NCBI GenBank assembly: GCA_955652545.1
Contig: CATPCA010000072.1
Location: 1-6,653 of the forward strand
DNA length: 6,653 nucleotides
From: Candidatus Dormiibacterota bacterium
Lineage (GTDB): Bacteria > Chloroflexota > Dormibacteria > UBA8260
Direction of reading: 5' to 3'
Of this stretch, positions 1-6,516 are shown one piece after another. Below the pieces are notes generated by a model. That model saw nothing but the letters and a program-made list of their open reading frames with translations. It had not been told where the DNA came from and did no database searches. Position 1 is the first letter of the stretch, and every line of letters starts with the position of its first letter. Both the position numbers and the translations under genes were made by a program.

Positions 1-1
1 C

Positions 2-1486
2 CAGAAGACCCTGCCGGGCGCGTTGAAGAACGCCGCGGCGCTCGGCTACCAGGGAACCCTCTACGCCTGGAACGGCGCCGGCACAGGCGACCTGTACCAG
101 GAGTGCCACAGCTGGAGTCCGCCGCATTGCATCACGCAGATCCACCTCCAGGGCGACATCGCGCTCGCCATGTGGCAGTACTATCTCGCCAGCGGTGACA
201 CCGCGTGGCTGAGCAACCACTGGCCCATCCTCAAGGGGATCGCGCAGTTCTGGGCGAGCAGGGTCACCGCCAACAGCGACGGCAGCTACTCCATCAACAA
301 CGTCGCCGGGCCCGACGAGTACTCCAACGGCGTCAACGACGGTGTCTTCACCAACGCCGGAGCGGCCACCGCGCTCCGCAACGCGACGACGGCTGCGAAG
401 ATCGTGGGCGACACCGCGCCTGCGGCGTGGACGACGATCGCCGACCACCTGCGGATGCCGTTCGATTCGACGAACCAGGTGTTCCAACAGTACGCCGGCT
501 ACGCGGGCACTTTGATCAAGCAGGCCGACACGGTGCTGCTGATCTATCCGATGGAGTGGTCGATGACGCCGCAGGTCGCGGCGAACACGCTGGACTACTA
601 CGCGGCGCGCACCGACCCAGACGGACCCGCGATGAGTGACGCCATCCACGCCGTCGATTCCGCGCAGATCGGGGCGCCGGGCTGCGCGACGAATACCTAC
701 CTCGACCGTGCGATCAAGCCCTTCATCCGCGACCCGTTCGCGCAGTTCGCGGAGGCCCGCGGTGCCAAGGCGGGATCGCTGGACCCGCTTGCGGGCGCAC
801 CGGCGTACGACTTCCTCACGGGCGCCGGCGGGTTCACGCAGGCCCTCACGTACGGGTTGACGGGCTTCCGATGGCGGGCCGATGGCGTTTATCTCGACCC
901 GATGCTGCCGCCGCAGCTCTCGGGTGGCGTGACGCTGAGCGGCCTGCACTGGCAGGGAAGGACCTTCGACGTGCAGATCGGCGCGACCACGACCACGGTG
1001 ACGTTGCGCAGCGGCAACGCTCTCCCGGTCCAGACGCCCGGCGGCACCCAGACCGTCGGCGCCGGCTCGTCGCTGTCGATGCCGACGCGGCGGCCCGACC
1101 TCACGCCGACCACCAACGTCGCGCGCTGCAAGCCGGCGACCGCGAGTTCCGAGGAATCTGGGATGTACGCTGAGGCTGCCGTCGACGGCAGCAAGGCCAC
1201 CATCTGGGCCCCCGCTCCGAGCGCTGGCGGCGGAAGCCTCACGGTTGACCTCCTCGCACCGACGAAGATCTCCGGCGTCGCAGTGCAATGGACCGACAAT
1301 CTGCCGGCCTCATCCAGCATCGAGACGTCGCTCGACGGCACGACGTGGACGAAAGCGCCGCACGCCAACTCGACCGGACAGTTCCGCCACGCGGTGCAGG
1401 CCCGTTACGTGCGCGTCAGCATGACCGTTGCGAGCGGCGCCGGTCGGACCGGCATCCGCGAGGTGGTGGTGACCAACTCGACGTAG
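2..1486 (+). CDS. GH65-family glycosidase (acid trehalase/ATHL1-like) with C-terminal F5/8 type C domain, N-terminus missing
   Basis: The frame is open from base 2, so the start lies upstream; 494 residues are visible. Residues 1-335 match the second half of the GH65 (alpha/alpha)6-barrel and its small beta-sandwich tail. Visible motifs are LGYQGTLYAW (residues 14-23), GPDEYSNGVNDGVFTN (103-118), KQADTVLLIYP (173-183) and DFLTGAGGF (270-278). Glu106 in GPDEY is the expected catalytic acid. Glu251 (QFAEARG) aligns by eye with a carboxylate reported as essential in human ATHL1, a GH65 glucosidase. GH65 enzymes act on alpha-glucosides such as trehalose, kojibiose and maltose, either by hydrolysis or phosphorolysis. 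The ordering PAMSDAIHAV...FLTGAGGF...GLTGFR is ATHL1-like, so hydrolysis is favoured, but the specificity is unknown. From about residue 372 (NVARCKPATASS) to the end is an F5/8 type C (discoidin, CBM32-like) domain, which normally binds sugars outside the cell. A signal peptide would lie off the window. Family call sure; substrate not. Confidence 0.9.
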   Translation, partial: QKTLPGALKNAAALGYQGTLYAWNGAGTGDLYQECHSWSPPHCITQIHLQGDIALAMWQYYLASGDTAWLSNHWPILKGIAQFWASRVTANSDGSYSINNVAGPDEYSNGVNDGVFTNAGAATALRNATTAAKIVGDTAPAAWTTIADHLRMPFDSTNQVFQQYAGYAGTLIKQADTVLLIYPMEWSMTPQVAANTLDYYAARTDPDGPAMSDAIHAVDSAQIGAPGCATNTYLDRAIKPFIRDPFAQFAEARGAKAGSLDPLAGAPAYDFLTGAGGFTQALTYGLTGFRWRADGVYLDPMLPPQLSGGVTLSGLHWQGRTFDVQIGATTTTVTLRSGNALPVQTPGGTQTVGAGSSLSMPTRRPDLTPTTNVARCKPATASSEESGMYAEAAVDGSKATIWAPAPSAGGGSLTVDLLAPTKISGVAVQWTDNLPASSSIETSLDGTTWTKAPHANSTGQFRHAVQARYVRVSMTVASGAGRTGIREVVVTNST

Positions 1487-1518
1487 GAGCGGTCCAACCG
1501 GAGTGACCCCCGCGGGTG

Positions 1519-1570
1519 TAGGGTTGCGTTCTTAAGGCTTCGGTTGGGGAGGGGGCAGAAGGGCTTCGGT
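1519..1570 (+). promoter_or_regulatory. Possible promoter/regulatory stretch upstream of the GH144-like gene
   Basis: The 109-base gap before the gene at 1596 holds TAGGGTTGCG at 1519-1528. Its first six bases fit the actinobacterial -10 pattern TAnnnT, and nearly the same string (TAGGGTTTGCG) occurs at 3312-3322 before the GH3 gene. No good -35 is visible. Downstream, GGCTTCGGT occurs twice (1536-1544 and 1562-1570), 26 bases apart, each copy followed by a G-rich run. This could be a tandem protein site or a small duplication. Function is inferred only. Confidence 0.2.
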
Positions 1571-1595
1571 CGGGAGGGGATATTCGGAGGACGCT

Positions 1596-3122
1596 ATGCG
1601 TCGGTTCCTGCTCCTCGCCGCCATTGCCATCGTTGCCGTGGTCAGCCCGGGCATGTCGGGGGCCTCCGCGGTGGCCTCCGATGGAAAGGCAAGCGCGAAC
1701 GCGACTTTGCAGCAGTACGCCTCCACCACGTGGGCGTCGTTCGTAGCCATGACGTACACCAAGAGCGGCCTGCCTGCCGACAGCCTCGGCATCGATGGCA
1801 CGCGCAGCGTGCAAACGTCGACCACCAACATCGCCGCCTACATGTGGAGCGCCGTCGTCGCGGAGAACCTCGGCATCATCGGCCATGGCGAGCTGGTCAG
1901 CCGGCTGAGCAGGACCCTCACCACGCTCCAGCACATGGAGCGGCACCAGGCGAGCGGGCAGTTCTACAACTGGTACGACGCTCGCAACGGCGCCAAGCTC
2001 ACCGTCTGGCCACCCACCGGCCAGCCCCTCACTCCGATCCTGTCATCGGTCGACAACGGCTGGCTCGCCACCGGATTGCGCATCGTCAGGGGAGCTGTGC
2101 CCGCGCTGGCGGCCCGCGCGGGCGCGCTCTACGACAGCATGAACTTCAGCATCTACTACCGGGCCGATGTCAATCGGATCCTGTTCTTCTACGAGCCCAG
2201 CAACCCGGCGGCGTCCGCCTGCTGCTACGACACCATCGTCAGCGAGAGCCGGATCGCCGACTACATCGGTATCGCCAACGGCCAGCTCCCGCAGCGCGAG
2301 TACTTCGGATCCAACCGCGCGTTTCCAGCCACCTGCGCCTACTCCTTTCAGGAAACCCTGCCCTCCGGTCCCACCAACACCTACTACGGACAGACAGTCT
2401 TCGACGGCTCCTACCAGTACGCCGGGATGCGCATCACCCCGAGCTGGGGCGGCAGCGCCTTCGAGGACCTCATGCCTGCGCTGTTCGTGCCCGAGGAGAC
2501 CTGGGGGCCGCGCAGCTGGGGCCTCAACCATCCGAACACGGTGCGCGCGCAGATGTACCACGGCCTGGTCGAGGCCGCCTACGGCTACTGGGGCTTCTCG
2601 CCGGCGAACAACCCGGACGGCGGGTACTCCGCCTACGGGGTCGATGCGGTTGGTTCCAATCCACAGGGCTACCCCTCCAACAACGACAACACCTACGTCG
2701 ACGCCGGCTTCAACCTGGCGGGATGCGTTCGCCCCGCCACCACACCGCCCCCGCCTTCGGCCTACACCAATGGGGTGGTCACCCCGCACGCTTCGTTCCT
2801 CGGCCTGCGGTGGGATCGCAACGCGGTGCTGGCCAACCTCGACAAGCTTCGCCGCAACTTCGACATCTACACCAAATGGGGCTTCCGCGACTCCGTCGAC
2901 GTTGGCACCGGGGGCTCGACGGGCGTCGTGGCGCAGCAGACACCACCCGACCACCGTGGTGTCGTGTCGCCCTTCTACCTCGCGCTTGACCAGGGAATCA
3001 TCATGGCCGCGATCGGCAACGAACTCTCCAATGACCTGTTGCGCCGGGCTTTCTCGGGACCGGACATGCAGAGCCTGGTGCAGCCGGTCATCGGTGTCGA
3101 GAGTTTCAACGACTCGCCGTAA
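1596..3122 (+). CDS. Secreted glucoamylase-like / GH144-related glycosidase, probable endo-beta-1,2-glucanase
   Basis: A complete 508-residue protein. The start ATG is preceded by GGAGG (1586-1590) at 5 bases. Residues 1-25 form a Sec signal peptide (MRRF, hydrophobic core, cleavage near ASA25 or AVA27), so it is exported. The rest matches the glucoamylase-like (PF10091) / GH144 (alpha/alpha)6 fold by ordered motifs: FYNWYDARNG (123-132), SSVDNGWLATGL (150-161), YDTIVSESRIADYIGIANGQ (211-230), WGGSAFEDLMPALFVPE (284-300), VVTPHASFLGL (394-404) and ALDQGIIMAAIGNE (463-476). The same motif series occurs in endo-beta-1,2-glucanases and in the corresponding domain of cyclic beta-1,2-glucan synthases (NdvB/ChvB type). 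Candidate catalytic or substrate carboxylates are Asp153, Glu217, Glu290 and Asp465; I cannot assign roles. A Pro-rich stretch (380-388) interrupts a loop. Cys209/210, 247 and 377 could form disulfides. It lies between GH65 and GH3 genes on the same strand. Beta-1,2-glucan as substrate is inferred; the superfamily also contains members of unknown specificity. Confidence 0.85.
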   Translation: MRRFLLLAAIAIVAVVSPGMSGASAVASDGKASANATLQQYASTTWASFVAMTYTKSGLPADSLGIDGTRSVQTSTTNIAAYMWSAVVAENLGIIGHGELVSRLSRTLTTLQHMERHQASGQFYNWYDARNGAKLTVWPPTGQPLTPILSSVDNGWLATGLRIVRGAVPALAARAGALYDSMNFSIYYRADVNRILFFYEPSNPAASACCYDTIVSESRIADYIGIANGQLPQREYFGSNRAFPATCAYSFQETLPSGPTNTYYGQTVFDGSYQYAGMRITPSWGGSAFEDLMPALFVPEETWGPRSWGLNHPNTVRAQMYHGLVEAAYGYWGFSPANNPDGGYSAYGVDAVGSNPQGYPSNNDNTYVDAGFNLAGCVRPATTPPPPSAYTNGVVTPHASFLGLRWDRNAVLANLDKLRRNFDIYTKWGFRDSVDVGTGGSTGVVAQQTPPDHRGVVSPFYLALDQGIIMAAIGNELSNDLLRRAFSGPDMQSLVQPVIGVESFNDSP

Positions 3123-3140
3123 CACATGCGGATCTGACCT

Positions 3141-3183
3141 GGCCGAAAGGCCGAAATCGACGTGAACTTGACAGCACGTCGAT
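3141..3183 (+). terminator. Tandem hairpins after the GH144-like gene; terminator or operator
   Basis: Starting 18 bases after the stop, GGCC-GAAA-GGCC (3141-3152) can form a short hairpin with a GNRA-type loop. It is followed by a perfect 9-base inverted repeat, ATCGACGTG (3156-3164) and CACGTCGAT (3175-3183), around a 10-base spacer. No T-run follows, so if it ends transcription it is the U-less kind often proposed in high-GC actinobacteria. The spacer contains TTGACA (3168-3173), an exact -35 consensus, so the repeat may instead be an operator over a promoter. The second reading is weakened because no convincing -10 lies 16-18 bases downstream. Confidence 0.4.
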
Positions 3184-3247
3184 AAGGTCTCCTGACAGCG
3201 CTCGCGCCAAAGAGGCTTACCTCCATGCTCGGTCATTTGCTAGGTGC

Positions 3248-3277
3248 TTGACTGTCCGAAGACGTGAGAGCGATACT
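3248..3277 (+). promoter_or_regulatory. Candidate sigma-70-type promoter for the GH3 gene
   Basis: TTGACT (3248-3253, 5 of 6 to the -35 consensus) is separated by 18 bases from GATACT (3272-3277, 4 of 6 to the -10, with the key A2 and T6 present). Transcription would begin near 3284, leaving a leader of about 75 bases before the GTG at 3360. A second -10-like hexamer, TAGGGT (3312-3317), lies closer to the gene without a clear -35. Assigned by eye only. Confidence 0.35.
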
Positions 3278-3348
3278 GGCCGGTGGTGCTTTGGCGCCTA
3301 GCTCGCTTCCCTAGGGTTTGCGACAGAACGGCGCAATCGGGCCGAACG

Positions 3349-3354
3349 AAGGAG
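3349..3354 (+). promoter_or_regulatory. Ribosome binding site fixing the GTG start of the GH3 gene
   Basis: AAGGAG lies 5 bases before GTG at 3360. The longer in-frame alternative, TTG at 3318, has no such site and would put 14 polar residues ahead of the signal peptide. ATG at 3358 is in another frame. Confidence 0.75.
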
Positions 3355-3359
3355 TTGAT

Positions 3360-5627
3360 GTGCGTAGCGGACGTCGTGGATTTTTCCTGGTCGGTCTGGG
3401 TGTGGCTCTCGTCGTTACTCTCGGCGGCCCTGGCGCAGGGCTGACGACCCGATCTGCCGCGGAGAGCCCCGCGGCCAGCATCGCGCACAAGGTCGCCGCC
3501 CTGATGGCGCGGATGACCATCGACGAGAAGCTCGGACAGCTTCAGCAACAGGTCCCCTACCTCGGTGCCCTCGAGCCGCAGGCGAAGGCCGGCATGCTCG
3601 GCGCCGTCCTGGATCTCACCGGCGCCGACCAGATCAACGCCCTTCAGCACGTGGCTGTGGACCAATCGCGGCTGCACATCCCGCTCATCTTCGGCCTGGA
3701 CACGATTCATGGGTATCGCACCATCTTCCCGATCCCGCTGGGGGAGGCGAGCAGCTTCGATCCCAGCATCGGCATGACCGATGCCTCGATCGGAGCCGAC
3801 GAGTCGGCGCACAACGGCATCAAGCAGGTGTTCGCGCCGATGATCGACGTCAGCCATGACCCCCGCTGGGGACGGGTGGCCGAGGGCGCGGGCGAGGATC
3901 CCTTCCTGGGATCGGCGTTCGCCGTTGCTCGCGTGATGGGGTCTCAGGACAAGGCCAACGGCAAGCAGGACCTGGCATCCACGTCCAAGGTCATCGCCAC
4001 CCTCAAGCACTTCGTCGCGTATGGGCAACCCGAGGGTGGCCGTGACTACAACACCGCGGACATGTCCCTCCAGCGGCTCTGGAACCTCTACCTCCCGCCC
4101 TTCAAGGCGGCGGTCGGCGCCGGGGTCGGCTCGGTGATGTCGGCGTTCGATGCGCTCAACGGCGTCCCGTCCACGGCCAACCCGTACACCGAGACCCAGA
4201 TCCTCAAGAACCAGTGGGGCTTCCAGGGCTTCATCGACAGTGACTACACCGCGGTCCAGGAGCTGATCCTCCACGGTCTCGCCGCCGACGGTGCCGACGC
4301 CGCCCGCCTAGCCCTCAATGCGGGGACGGACATGGAGATGGTCAGCACCAACTACGTCACCTACGGCAAGCAACTGCTGGCGCAGGGCCTGGTCTCGCAG
4401 CAGACCATCGACAATGCGGTGCGCCGGATCCTCACCATCAAGTACGAGGCCGGCCTGTTCGACAATCCCTACGTCGACGTCAGCCAGGTGGCGGCGCACA
4501 CGCTCACCGCCGCGGACCGCGCGGCCGCACGATCGGCAGCCGACCGCTCGATGGTGCTGCTCAAGAACACTAGTAATGCGCTTCCGCTTTCGACCACGCT
4601 GCCTTCGATCGCCGTGGTCGGTCCGGCCGCGAACAGCCAGCAGGAGATCCTCGGTACGCCGGGGATCGGAGCGCAGGGACAGGCGGCCGACGCTGTCTCG
4701 GTGGTTTCGGGTATCAAGGCTGCCGTCCCGGGCACCACAGTGACCTACGCGCCCGGCTGCATCGACGGCACCGGCGCCGCCGACCAGAACTGCGCCTCGA
4801 ACACCGGCTTCCCCGCGGCCGTGGCCGCAGCCAACAGCGCCGCCGTGACGGTGGTGGTGGTCGGCGAGCCGGCGGCGATGAGCGGAGAGGCGGAGTCGCG
4901 CAGCAACATCGACCTCATCGGTAAGGAGCAGCAGCTGGTCGACGCCATCAAGAACACCGGCAAGCCGTTCGTGGTCGTCCTCATGAACGGGCGCCCACTG
5001 ACCATCCCCGCTCTGGATGGAGAATCGCCGGCGATCCTCGAGGCGTGGTTCCCGGGCACCGAAGGCGGCAACGCGGTTGCCGACATCCTCTTCGGCAAGG
5101 CCAACCCCGGCGGCAAGCTGCCGGACACGTTCCCGCAGAACCTCGGCCAGATTCCGCTGTATTACAACCATGAGAATACGGGCCGGCCCCCCGACCCCAA
5201 CAACAAGTACACGTCCAAGTACAACGACGGCCCGTTCACCCCGCTATACCCGTTCGGGTACGGGCTCAGCTACACGACCTTCGCGTTCTCGAACCCGGTC
5301 ATCAGCAAGGCCACGATGTCTCCGACGGGAAGGGTGACGGTCTCCGTCAACGTGCAGAACACCGGCACCCGCAGCGGTGATGAGGTGGTCCAGCTCTACA
5401 TCCACGATCCGGTGGCCAGCATCGTCCAGCCGGTGCGCCGCCTCGAGGGCTTTCAGCGCGTGACCCTGGCCCCCGGACAGACGACCACCGTCAAGTTCAC
5501 CCTCAACGGCAACAACGTCGGCTTCTACGACAACACCGGCAACTTCGTGGTCGAGCCCGGAACGATCGAGGCCTACGTCGGCGACAGCTCGACCGCGCCG
5601 CTCGTGGGAACGTTCACGGTGGGCTGA
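3360..5627 (+). CDS. bglX: Secreted GH3 beta-glucosidase, BglX type
   Basis: A 755-residue protein from the GTG at 3360, close to the usual BglX length. It hydrolyses terminal beta-glucosyl residues from oligosaccharides. Residues 1 to about 34 (MRSGRRGFFLVGLGVALVVT...) form a signal peptide ending near RSAA, so it is exported. The GH3 N-terminal barrel follows (about 40-370): GLDTIHGYRTIFPIPLGEAS, DPRWGRVAEGAGEDPFLG, KHFVAYGQPEGGRDYN and QWGFQGFIDSDY, whose SDY aspartate (Asp295) is the expected nucleophile. The GH3 C-terminal domain (about 390-600) carries VVVVGEPAAMSGEAESR, where Glu510 is the likely acid/base, and NPGGKLPDTFP. A fibronectin III-like domain (about 645-750) begins after YPFGYGLSYTTF. 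All parts are intact. It is 237 bases downstream of the GH144-like gene; related GH3 enzymes in other bacteria cleave sophorose and beta-1,2-gluco-oligosaccharides, so a joint pathway is plausible. Linkage preference cannot be read from sequence. Confidence 0.95.
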   Translation: MRSGRRGFFLVGLGVALVVTLGGPGAGLTTRSAAESPAASIAHKVAALMARMTIDEKLGQLQQQVPYLGALEPQAKAGMLGAVLDLTGADQINALQHVAVDQSRLHIPLIFGLDTIHGYRTIFPIPLGEASSFDPSIGMTDASIGADESAHNGIKQVFAPMIDVSHDPRWGRVAEGAGEDPFLGSAFAVARVMGSQDKANGKQDLASTSKVIATLKHFVAYGQPEGGRDYNTADMSLQRLWNLYLPPFKAAVGAGVGSVMSAFDALNGVPSTANPYTETQILKNQWGFQGFIDSDYTAVQELILHGLAADGADAARLALNAGTDMEMVSTNYVTYGKQLLAQGLVSQQTIDNAVRRILTIKYEAGLFDNPYVDVSQVAAHTLTAADRAAARSAADRSMVLLKNTSNALPLSTTLPSIAVVGPAANSQQEILGTPGIGAQGQAADAVSVVSGIKAAVPGTTVTYAPGCIDGTGAADQNCASNTGFPAAVAAANSAAVTVVVVGEPAAMSGEAESRSNIDLIGKEQQLVDAIKNTGKPFVVVLMNGRPLTIPALDGESPAILEAWFPGTEGGNAVADILFGKANPGGKLPDTFPQNLGQIPLYYNHENTGRPPDPNNKYTSKYNDGPFTPLYPFGYGLSYTTFAFSNPVISKATMSPTGRVTVSVNVQNTGTRSGDEVVQLYIHDPVASIVQPVRRLEGFQRVTLAPGQTTTVKFTLNGNNVGFYDNTGNFVVEPGTIEAYVGDSSTAPLVGTFTVG

Positions 5628-5733
5628 GGCAGTAGGGAGAACGAGAAGCCACGCAGTCCGGATGGTCCCTGGCGACTGGCACGCAGATCGGGCCATGACG
5701 CGAGTCAGTCGCGCGTGCGCTGAAGGCGGGCGG

Positions 5734-5756
5734 CTGCACCGCGGCGGTGGATGCAG
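5734..5756 (+). terminator. Imperfect hairpin between the GH3 and response regulator genes
   Basis: CTGCACCGC (5734-5742) can pair with GTGG-A-TGCAG (5747-5756) across a GGCG loop, with one bulged A and one G-T wobble. It starts 106 bases after the GH3 stop and has no T-run, so a terminator role is weakly supported. The rest of the 278-base gap (5628-5905) contains short GC palindromes such as ACCGCGCGGT (5790-5799) and ACCGCGGT (5857-5864) but no credible gene. Confidence 0.25.
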
Positions 5757-5892
5757 TCTGCCCCCCTCACCTTATGTGGCATACCGATTACCGCGCGGTG
5801 GTCTGTACTGAAAGGGACCGACGCCATGACGTTTGCTCTGGGATGCTTCTGAGTTCACCGCGGTTGCCCGCAAGTGTTCGGGTGCGGTGCGA

Positions 5893-5899
5893 AAGGGGG
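5893..5899 (+). promoter_or_regulatory. Ribosome binding site fixing the response regulator start
   Basis: AAGGGGG lies 6 bases before ATG at 5906. The frame stays open upstream to an ATG at 5747, but the extra 53 residues are low-quality, Arg- and Cys-rich, precede the receiver fold and have no site of this quality. Confidence 0.7.
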
Positions 5900-5905
5900 C
5901 TAGCA

Positions 5906-6397
5906 ATGTCGGAGTTGGCGGGTAGCCCTGATCAACCTCGACCAACGGTCGTCGTTGCCGAGGATGGAGTCGATACGTTGACCATGCTTGGGCTGATGCT
6001 CGAGTTGCGCGGCTTCGATGTTGTCCTGACGGCCGACGGTCGCGACGCGCTCGCCGCGGTCATGGCCCATCGCCCTGCCGCGGTCGTGTCGGACATGAAC
6101 ATGCCCCACCTCGATGGGCTCGAGTTGTGCCGCGCGTTACGGGCCCTCCCAGAGGGTGCATCGCTCCCGGTCGTCCTCTGGTCAAGCGCCGGGTCTAATG
6201 ATCCCCGCATGCTGGAAGCACTCGCGCTCGGCAGCGTGGAATGCCTCAGCAAGGCCGTCGCCATCAGCGAGATCGACGACGTCCTCCGGCGAATGCTCCG
6301 TCAGGCCGATGTGAGCGCCGTCCGCTCAGAGGCCGATCCTGACGCGATCCGGGGCGGCCAGCTAGTCGAGGTGCGATCGAACCAGGCCGCTGCGTGA
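5906..6397 (+). CDS. Single-domain response regulator (CheY-like receiver)
   Basis: A 163-residue cytoplasmic protein made of one receiver domain (residues about 13-130) and a polar tail of some 33 residues. It has no DNA-binding or enzymatic output domain. It should accept a phosphoryl group from a histidine kinase and pass the signal by protein contact. The acidic pair is Glu19-Asp20 (VVVAED), the phospho-acceptor Asp63 (VVSDMNMPHLDG), the switch hydroxyl Ser94 (LWSSAG) and the conserved lysine Lys116 (ECLSKAV). The residue after Lys116 is Ala, where most receivers have Pro forming a cis bond. The start at 5906 is chosen from its ribosome binding site and because the domain begins just after it. 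No kinase is adjacent, so it is an orphan here. A role in stress, motility or sugar sensing cannot be decided. Family call is firm. Confidence 0.9.
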   Translation: MSELAGSPDQPRPTVVVAEDGVDTLTMLGLMLELRGFDVVLTADGRDALAAVMAHRPAAVVSDMNMPHLDGLELCRALRALPEGASLPVVLWSSAGSNDPRMLEALALGSVECLSKAVAISEIDDVLRRMLRQADVSAVRSEADPDAIRGGQLVEVRSNQAAA

Positions 6398-6399
6398 TT

Positions 6400-6418
6400 C
6401 CACCGCGGCGCGCGGTGG
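6400..6418 (+). terminator. Strong GC hairpin directly after the response regulator
   Basis: CCACCGCG (6400-6407) and CGCGGTGG (6411-6418) form a perfect 8-base stem around a GCG loop, starting 2 bases after the stop codon. There is no T-run, so it would be a U-less terminator or an mRNA-stabilising 3' hairpin. A second, weaker hairpin further on, GAAGC (6464-6468) with GCTTC (6479-6483), is followed by TTT and could be a back-up stop. Confidence 0.5.
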
Positions 6419-6516
6419 TCGGGAGGGTGATCGGTTCGAGCGCCACGTCGCAATTCGTTGTACGAAGCGCGTCGGGAGGCTTCTTTCGACAAATCAGCCA
6501 ACCTAGCCGGAGGGAC

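Noticed and set aside
1494..1547. CCAACCG and CGGTTGG pair after the GH65 stop as a terminator
   Set aside because: Seven-base arms separated by 40 bases, with no T-run; too loose to call.
1544..2989. 481-codon plus-strand frame overlapping the GH144-like gene
   Set aside because: Arg-, His- and Gln-rich out-of-frame translation of a gene whose own frame has a signal peptide, a ribosome binding site and family motifs.
2043..3236. 397-codon open frame on the minus strand opposite the GH144-like gene
   Set aside because: It mirrors the codon structure of a clearly real plus-strand gene, is rich in Arg, Gly and Val as expected of GC-rich shadows, and shows no domain motif.
3225..3251. Short frame MLGHLLGA in the leader of the GH3 gene
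   Set aside because: No ribosome binding site and it would lie upstream of the favoured promoter's start site.
3240..5171. Long minus-strand open frames (3240-4274 and 4308-5171) opposite the GH3 gene
   Set aside because: Antisense shadows of a complete GH3 enzyme with all motifs intact; composition is repetitive and charged with no recognisable fold.
5826..5852. Tiny open frame MTFALGCF preceded by AAAGGGA, a possible leader peptide
   Set aside because: Eight codons with a loosely spaced site and no codon run or attenuator-like pairing; chance occurrence is likely.
5747..5905. N-terminal extension of the response regulator to ATG 5747
   Set aside because: The extra 53 residues look non-coding and a good ribosome binding site precedes ATG 5906.
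6454..6466. TTCGT-TGT-ACGAA small inverted repeat
   Set aside because: Five-base arms are common by chance and nothing nearby suggests an operator or attachment site.
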